Shown in pieces: positions 59,855 to 64,000 of a stretch of 64,000 bases of DNA. Within the stretch, counting starts at the first letter, position 1. Each line of letters begins with the position of its first letter. Source of the stretch: JAJFJD01 sp965228425 (GTDB lineage Bacteria; Pseudomonadota; Alphaproteobacteria; UBA8366); NCBI GenBank assembly GCA_965228425.1, contig OZ245815.1, forward strand, positions 2,790,001 through 2,854,000, given 5' to 3'. The position numbers and the translations under genes are program-made. The notes beneath the pieces were generated by a model that was not told where the DNA came from, made no database searches, and worked only from the letters and a program-made list of their open reading frames with translations.

Positions 59855-60550
59855 TCAAGTCCAGGTTGCCCGCAGCCGCTCACGATTCAGCGCCAACCAT
59901 TGTAAGCCAATGATTGCAATGGAGCTTTCGATCTCGCCGCTGGCGAGGCGGGCAAGCGCGTCGTCGGTCTTTTCGACGAAGACGCGGATATCCTCGTTTT
60001 CATTGTCGAGGCCGTGAATGCCGCCGACACCGGCGCTGTCGACCCGTCCGCAATACATATAGACGAATTCGGAGCATCCGCCGGGGCTCGGATAGAAATT
60101 CACGATCGGTTCGAGCGCCAGAATAGCGCACCCCGCTTCTTCCATAGCCTCGCGGTGGGCCATGTCTTCCGCCGTTTCGCCGGGTTCAATGATCCCGGCG
60201 ACGATTTCCACCATCCAGGGGTTCGGTCGCCCGGACGCCATCTTGCCGGCGCGGAATTGCTCGATTTGTACGACGCTGTCCCGGCTGGGGTCGTACAGCA
60301 ACACCGCGGCGACCGGTGGGCGCTCGAAGATCTCACGGGTGAAAGACGGACTCATGCCGCCGGCGAAAAGGCGGTGGCGTATCGTATAGAGGGCCATTTC
60401 GAAGAACCCTTCATACAGTATCGATCGGTCGAGAAGTTCCGCGTCCTCGTCGGTCATTGCGCTCTCATTGGAATTAGAAGGATTGATGTCCTGAGGTTTT
60501 ACAGGATTTCCAGCGGAAACGGTAAGCTCATCCGCAGAAGGCGAAAACAT
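59855..60550 (-). CDS. Nudix hydrolase (ADP-ribose pyrophosphatase-like)
   Basis: 231 residues from the first ATG, or 200 from the ATG at 60457; neither start has a strong ribosome site, and the first 31 residues are low-complexity. The Nudix box G-x5-E-x7-REAMEEAGC runs from about 119 to 141 (GIIEPGETAEDMAHREAMEE). VVQIEQFRAGKMAS and FYPSPGGCSEFVYMYCGRVD match the ADP-ribose pyrophosphatase branch (NudF/TrgB). These enzymes hydrolyse ADP-ribose or ADP-sugars to AMP and a sugar phosphate. Confidence 0.9.
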   Translation of the reverse strand: MFSPSADELTVSAGNPVKPQDINPSNSNESAMTDEDAELLDRSILYEGFFEMALYTIRHRLFAGGMSPSFTREIFERPPVAAVLLYDPSRDSVVQIEQFRAGKMASGRPNPWMVEIVAGIIEPGETAEDMAHREAMEEAGCAILALEPIVNFYPSPGGCSEFVYMYCGRVDSAGVGGIHGLDNENEDIRVFVEKTDDALARLASGEIESSIAIIGLQWLALNRERLRATWT

Positions 60551-60760
60551 GATTAATTTCGAATTATCGTATTTAAATCAATGTAATAAGGCGAGAGTCG
60601 AACCTAAAAATTAAGCCCGTACTGTATCGATCGGGCCACTGCACAACAGATTACCTCCATTTTTCCAAATTGACCCTTTTTGAAGTACGCCGTTGGCTGC
60701 TATGTCGAATGGTGGGAGACCATCCAAAGAAAAAATACGAACCTGGGATTAAAAGTACTC

Positions 60761-63700
60761 GTGGCTTTGGGCGCATCGCTAGTCAGGGAATTTAAGCGGT
60801 TCCGCGCTGCCGAAACGGCGGTGGCGGCGGCGTTTGCCGTGATGGTGACGACAGCGGGCAGCGTGCCGGCCGAAGCGGAACAGCGCGCGCCGCCCAGGAT
60901 CGACAGTTTCGGCCCGTATAAGGTCGGGATGCCGCTGGCCGATGCCAAAAAGGCTGATCCCAATGCGAAAGAGGGCGCCTGCGGCGACCTGGCCGAGGAC
61001 CGCCAATGCTTGATCGTAAAGGCGGCTGTATTCGAGGAGCCCGCGGTTATCTATGCCGTCCTCGACGAAAAGCGCGAGCGGGTGGATAAGGTTATCGCCA
61101 AGCTCGACCCGAAATTGAGCCGCCGCCGGGCGTATCGCTGTATTCGACTCTCCGAAAAGGTATTCGCGCTGTTGGTGGTCGTCTACGGGTCGAAGTACAA
61201 GCAGCAATACGATGCCAACAAGCGGCCGTTACCGGCCGTGGCCTGGGACGGAGAACTGGAAGGCCGACTGATTTTCCGCGCGAATTGCAGGACTCAGGAC
61301 GAAGGCACTCCTTTGATCACCGTCCTTCCGCGGAAGGGTGAGGGCAGTTCCGTGGCGGCGGATCTTTCGCCGACCACGACGCCGAAAAAGGGCGGCAAGA
61401 GCGCCGCCGAACTGTTACAGGGTCAAAAGCCCGGGAATCCGGGAACGGCGCGGGCGGATGCCGTATCGGCGCTTGCCGAGCAGGCGAAAAAAGCCGAGCA
61501 GCAGGTGCGCCGGGCGGCCCCGGTGATACAGGAACCGCCGGCTGAGCAATCGGAACCGACCGATCCGATCATTCTTGGAGCCGGTCCCGGCGGGCTTTCA
61601 ATCGACGGTGCCCCGATCGCGCCGAAGCCCGCACCGACCGCCGCTGAAATCGGCATCGACGATCCGTCCATGTTGCCGCGCGCCGCGCCCCGTACGCCGG
61701 TGAGCAGCTCCTTGCTGCCGGATGCGACGCCGCCCGTGTCGACACCGTCGCCGGAGCCGGCCGTCCCGCAACAACCGGCACCGCCGCCTGCCGTGGTCGC
61801 CGCCAAGCCTGCGACGTCCAATGCACCGGCTGTTGCGCCGCCGGCGAATTCCGAGCCGGCACCATCAGCGAAATCCGCACAGGCAGCGGTCCCCGCGGTC
61901 GATCAAGCGCAAAAACCCGCGCCGACCTCCGATCCGGTAACACCGCCGCAGAGTCCCGCCGTCGTCGCACGCGTGTCGCCGAACGCTCCGTCGTCCCGCT
62001 CGACACCGGGCCCTTCGGCAACCCCCGCACCCGGTGCCGTCGCCGGTATCGAGCCCAATGCCGATCGAAGCGTCTATGTCGATGCTGACGATGACGAAGG
62101 CGAGCAGGCGGAGCCGATACGCGAAATGCCGGTCTTTGCCCAGACCGGAACGAAAACAAGCCCAGCGTCTCCGGTTGAACAAGCGAGCCGCACGGGTGCG
62201 GTTCAAGCACCGGCAGCCTTAACGCCTCCGCCGACCCGGTCGGTTACGGCTGAACCCGCGCCGATCGAGACGCCTGCGCCGCCGCCTGATTCGGCATCCC
62301 AAGTAGCGTCCGCCGCAATTCCGAAGTCGCCGAAAGCCGTGCCGCCGGCCACCGGGCGGCCTCGGTCCCTCATCGCGGCCCGCGATACCGCACGCCCTGC
62401 GGCCGATCCCACGCCGAGAACATATCCCGCTGAGAAGGCGAACCCGGCGATACCGGTCGTCAAAGCGGTGACGCCCAAGGAATCTTCGCCGTCTCAGCAA
62501 CCGGCGGGAACCGCGGGAAATCTTCCCGACCTCGATGACGAGCCGACCGGGACGGTGGCGGTATCCGCTGATCGTGCGCCCGAACGACCGGTAGCGCCGT
62601 CGAGCGAACGCGCCACGGCTGGTACCGCCGCGCCGAACGTGTTGGATCAGCGCATCGCCTCCGGCGAGCCACGGCGATTGATCCGAGACACGACAGCCCT
62701 ACCGGACCGGGCACGACCCGATACCCCGCCGTCGTCACCAGGCCGCGTCACGGCCACACCGCTGCCGCCGGTGCCATCGATTCCGTCCGCGACACCGGTT
62801 CAACCGGCGCCGGGAGCATCCGGCCAGTCGCGAACGCCGGTGACGGGTGGTCCCGCGAACACGAACCCGGTGCAGACGGCCACTGTCCCGAACCGGCGCG
62901 TAACGCCACAGCGGCCTTCGCCGGACGTGCCGGTAAGCCGGATGACGCCGGATGGCGTGGAGGATTTCGGGTATGACCTCGATTTGCGGATCGAGCGCCA
63001 GAAATCCCGGTGGAAGGCTCCCGTGCCGCCGGTGCGTCCGTGGCGCACCTTGGGGACGTCGTCCTTGACCGATAGCGCGGTTCGCGCCGGCGTTGCGGAT
63101 ACGATGGTTCTGGATGAACCCAGCCTTGCCGTTGTCCCGTCGGAGGCGGAAACGCAGGTGACGGCGACGGGCGCGGCGTCCGTCGGCGCCAATGTGGGGA
63201 TCGGATTGGCGGTCCGGGAAAAGCCCAAGGCCATGAATGTCAAAACAATTGGCATCGAGCCAGCGGCGCCGGCCGTCCCTCACACGCCGGGCGGCACCGA
63301 CAGTGATCTTGGGGCGTCCGTCCTGGATGAGCCTGGATTTGCCGCCGACGGCATCGACGACGGAGAGCCGTCTATCAAGAAAGTCCGGCCACCGGTGCCG
63401 CCCGATGCGCCCACGGGGACCGCGGCATTGGATGAACCGCTGGTATCCGACGTCACCGGCGCGCCAGATCCTGCGCCTGAATCGGCGGACGTGTTGAACG
63501 TTACCCGTCACCCTGCCGACGCGAATCTGCAAGAGAAATCGGCCCCGGTACCCCCGAAACGGCCATGGGATACGCTGGCGGACGAAATCATCGCGATCTA
63601 TGTGACGCCGGCACCCGTTCCGGCGGCGCGTCCGCAGGCGGAGTCTCGTTCGGAACCGCGACAAGATCCGCAGGAAAAATTGGCCGAACAAGGGGACGGA

Positions 63701-63793
63701 TCAATCTTGGATATCGGATCGTCCGTGCCCCGTGCGCCGGACGTCGATAGCAACTCCTTCGGTCGACGGACGGATATTCTGGATCACCTCTGA
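60761..63793 (+). CDS. Very long Pro/Ala-rich exported protein of unknown function
   Basis: About 1010 residues from the GTG at 60761; a TTG at 60680 would add 27. The signal-peptide-like segment AVAAAFAVMVTTAGSVPAEA lies near the N-terminus. A globular part of about 150 residues with a few cysteines follows. The remaining 800 or so residues are rich in Pro, Ala, Thr and Ser and probably disordered. In the last third short motifs recur: VLDEP/ALDEP at three places, and APVPPVRPWRTL and APVPPKRPWDTL at two. I know no family. It may be a long periplasmic spacer or envelope anchor. No ribosome site is clear for either start. Confidence 0.75.
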   Translation: MALGASLVREFKRFRAAETAVAAAFAVMVTTAGSVPAEAEQRAPPRIDSFGPYKVGMPLADAKKADPNAKEGACGDLAEDRQCLIVKAAVFEEPAVIYAVLDEKRERVDKVIAKLDPKLSRRRAYRCIRLSEKVFALLVVVYGSKYKQQYDANKRPLPAVAWDGELEGRLIFRANCRTQDEGTPLITVLPRKGEGSSVAADLSPTTTPKKGGKSAAELLQGQKPGNPGTARADAVSALAEQAKKAEQQVRRAAPVIQEPPAEQSEPTDPIILGAGPGGLSIDGAPIAPKPAPTAAEIGIDDPSMLPRAAPRTPVSSSLLPDATPPVSTPSPEPAVPQQPAPPPAVVAAKPATSNAPAVAPPANSEPAPSAKSAQAAVPAVDQAQKPAPTSDPVTPPQSPAVVARVSPNAPSSRSTPGPSATPAPGAVAGIEPNADRSVYVDADDDEGEQAEPIREMPVFAQTGTKTSPASPVEQASRTGAVQAPAALTPPPTRSVTAEPAPIETPAPPPDSASQVASAAIPKSPKAVPPATGRPRSLIAARDTARPAADPTPRTYPAEKANPAIPVVKAVTPKESSPSQQPAGTAGNLPDLDDEPTGTVAVSADRAPERPVAPSSERATAGTAAPNVLDQRIASGEPRRLIRDTTALPDRARPDTPPSSPGRVTATPLPPVPSIPSATPVQPAPGASGQSRTPVTGGPANTNPVQTATVPNRRVTPQRPSPDVPVSRMTPDGVEDFGYDLDLRIERQKSRWKAPVPPVRPWRTLGTSSLTDSAVRAGVADTMVLDEPSLAVVPSEAETQVTATGAASVGANVGIGLAVREKPKAMNVKTIGIEPAAPAVPHTPGGTDSDLGASVLDEPGFAADGIDDGEPSIKKVRPPVPPDAPTGTAALDEPLVSDVTGAPDPAPESADVLNVTRHPADANLQEKSAPVPPKRPWDTLADEIIAIYVTPAPVPAARPQAESRSEPRQDPQEKLAEQGDGSILDIGSSVPRAPDVDSNSFGRRTDILDHL

Positions 63794-64000
63794 TCCGCGT
63801 TACCGACCAAGCGACTTGTTCCCGAAGATGCTTCGGCCAGATTGACTGAATCCGAATACGCGCTTCAACTACCGCCTTGCATTTATCGGCCCAAAAGGGC
63901 AGGTTGCGCTGATATTACAAGGGGAAAGGGCGCATCCTTAACCTGTTGTTAAGCACCTTGATCTTGAATGTCGACCGGCGATCTTCTCTGGCGCGGGTGG
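63794..64000. other. Right-edge spacer, possible start of a further gene
   Basis: About 200 bp without an assignable gene. A short A/T-rich palindromic patch (TTAACCTGTTGTTAA) is at about 63938-63952, and an ATG at 63968 opens a frame that runs off the window (MSTGDLLWRGW), but no ribosome site precedes it and 11 codons are too few to judge. Confidence 0.3.

Noticed and set aside
1..64000. CRISPR arrays, prophage, rRNA, riboswitches
   Set aside because: Looked for regularly spaced repeats, phage structural genes, rRNA and common riboswitch cores; none was recognised.

Overview
The window looks like a piece of a high-GC alphaproteobacterial chromosome, most like a marine or soil Rhodospirillales-type organism. 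The evidence is two tripartite tricarboxylate (TctC-type) binding proteins, a DUF1127 microprotein, an NDUFS4-like complex I accessory subunit, a BKACE enzyme, PAS_5-like proteins and SPINDLY-type glycosyltransferases. The species cannot be named from the sequence alone.

Layout. 1-7.1 kb: the 3' end of a possible amidohydrolase, a tctCBA transporter operon (minus strand), an unknown GNAT-like protein, a coupled pair of PAS_5-like proteins, and an orphan second TctC. 7.2-11.9 kb: tRNA-Pro, a class V aminotransferase-fold protein, a DUF1127 microprotein, a carboxymuconolactone decarboxylase-like protein overlapping a 613-residue tandem beta-hydroxyacid dehydrogenase, an NDUFS4-like protein and tRNA-Arg(TCT). 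11.9-17.4 kb: a small island between the tRNA-Arg 3' end and a 12-bp copy of that end. It holds two identical 1249-bp IS3-family elements, an older IS3 remnant, a broken nucleoside deaminase, and a divergent azoreductase/LysR pair. 17.4-22.7 kb: a histidine phosphatase, a fasciclin protein, a degenerate-looking acyltransferase, the remnant of a PaaK/CapK-like ligase, a GNAT protein, an SNF transporter and a small unknown protein.

22.8-43.5 kb is the most unusual part: about 20 kb of carbohydrate and glycosylation genes. It encodes three members of one uncharacterised family (unknown N-terminal domain plus TPR), two GT41 (O-GlcNAc transferase/SPINDLY-like) enzymes, a split transketolase, an APH-fold kinase, a HAD phosphatase, two methyltransferases, a SPASM radical SAM enzyme, a B12-binding radical SAM enzyme, two SDR-type sugar enzymes and an HldE-like bifunctional protein whose two domains are in reversed order. 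My inference is that these genes make an unusual, possibly transketolase-derived and radical-SAM-modified, nucleotide-activated sugar and attach it to proteins or to a surface glycan.

43.7-64 kb is mostly metabolic: hisI-modB-modC with no modA, a MetC-like enzyme, a catabolic-looking run (LhgO-like oxidase, BKACE, threonine aldolase, TauD-type dioxygenase, sulfatase), GNAT and SseA, a GT4 glycosyltransferase, an SDR lacking the catalytic Tyr and Lys, a Sel1-repeat protein, AlaX-CysK, a Nudix hydrolase and a very long Pro/Ala-rich exported protein. No CRISPR array, rRNA or prophage was seen.
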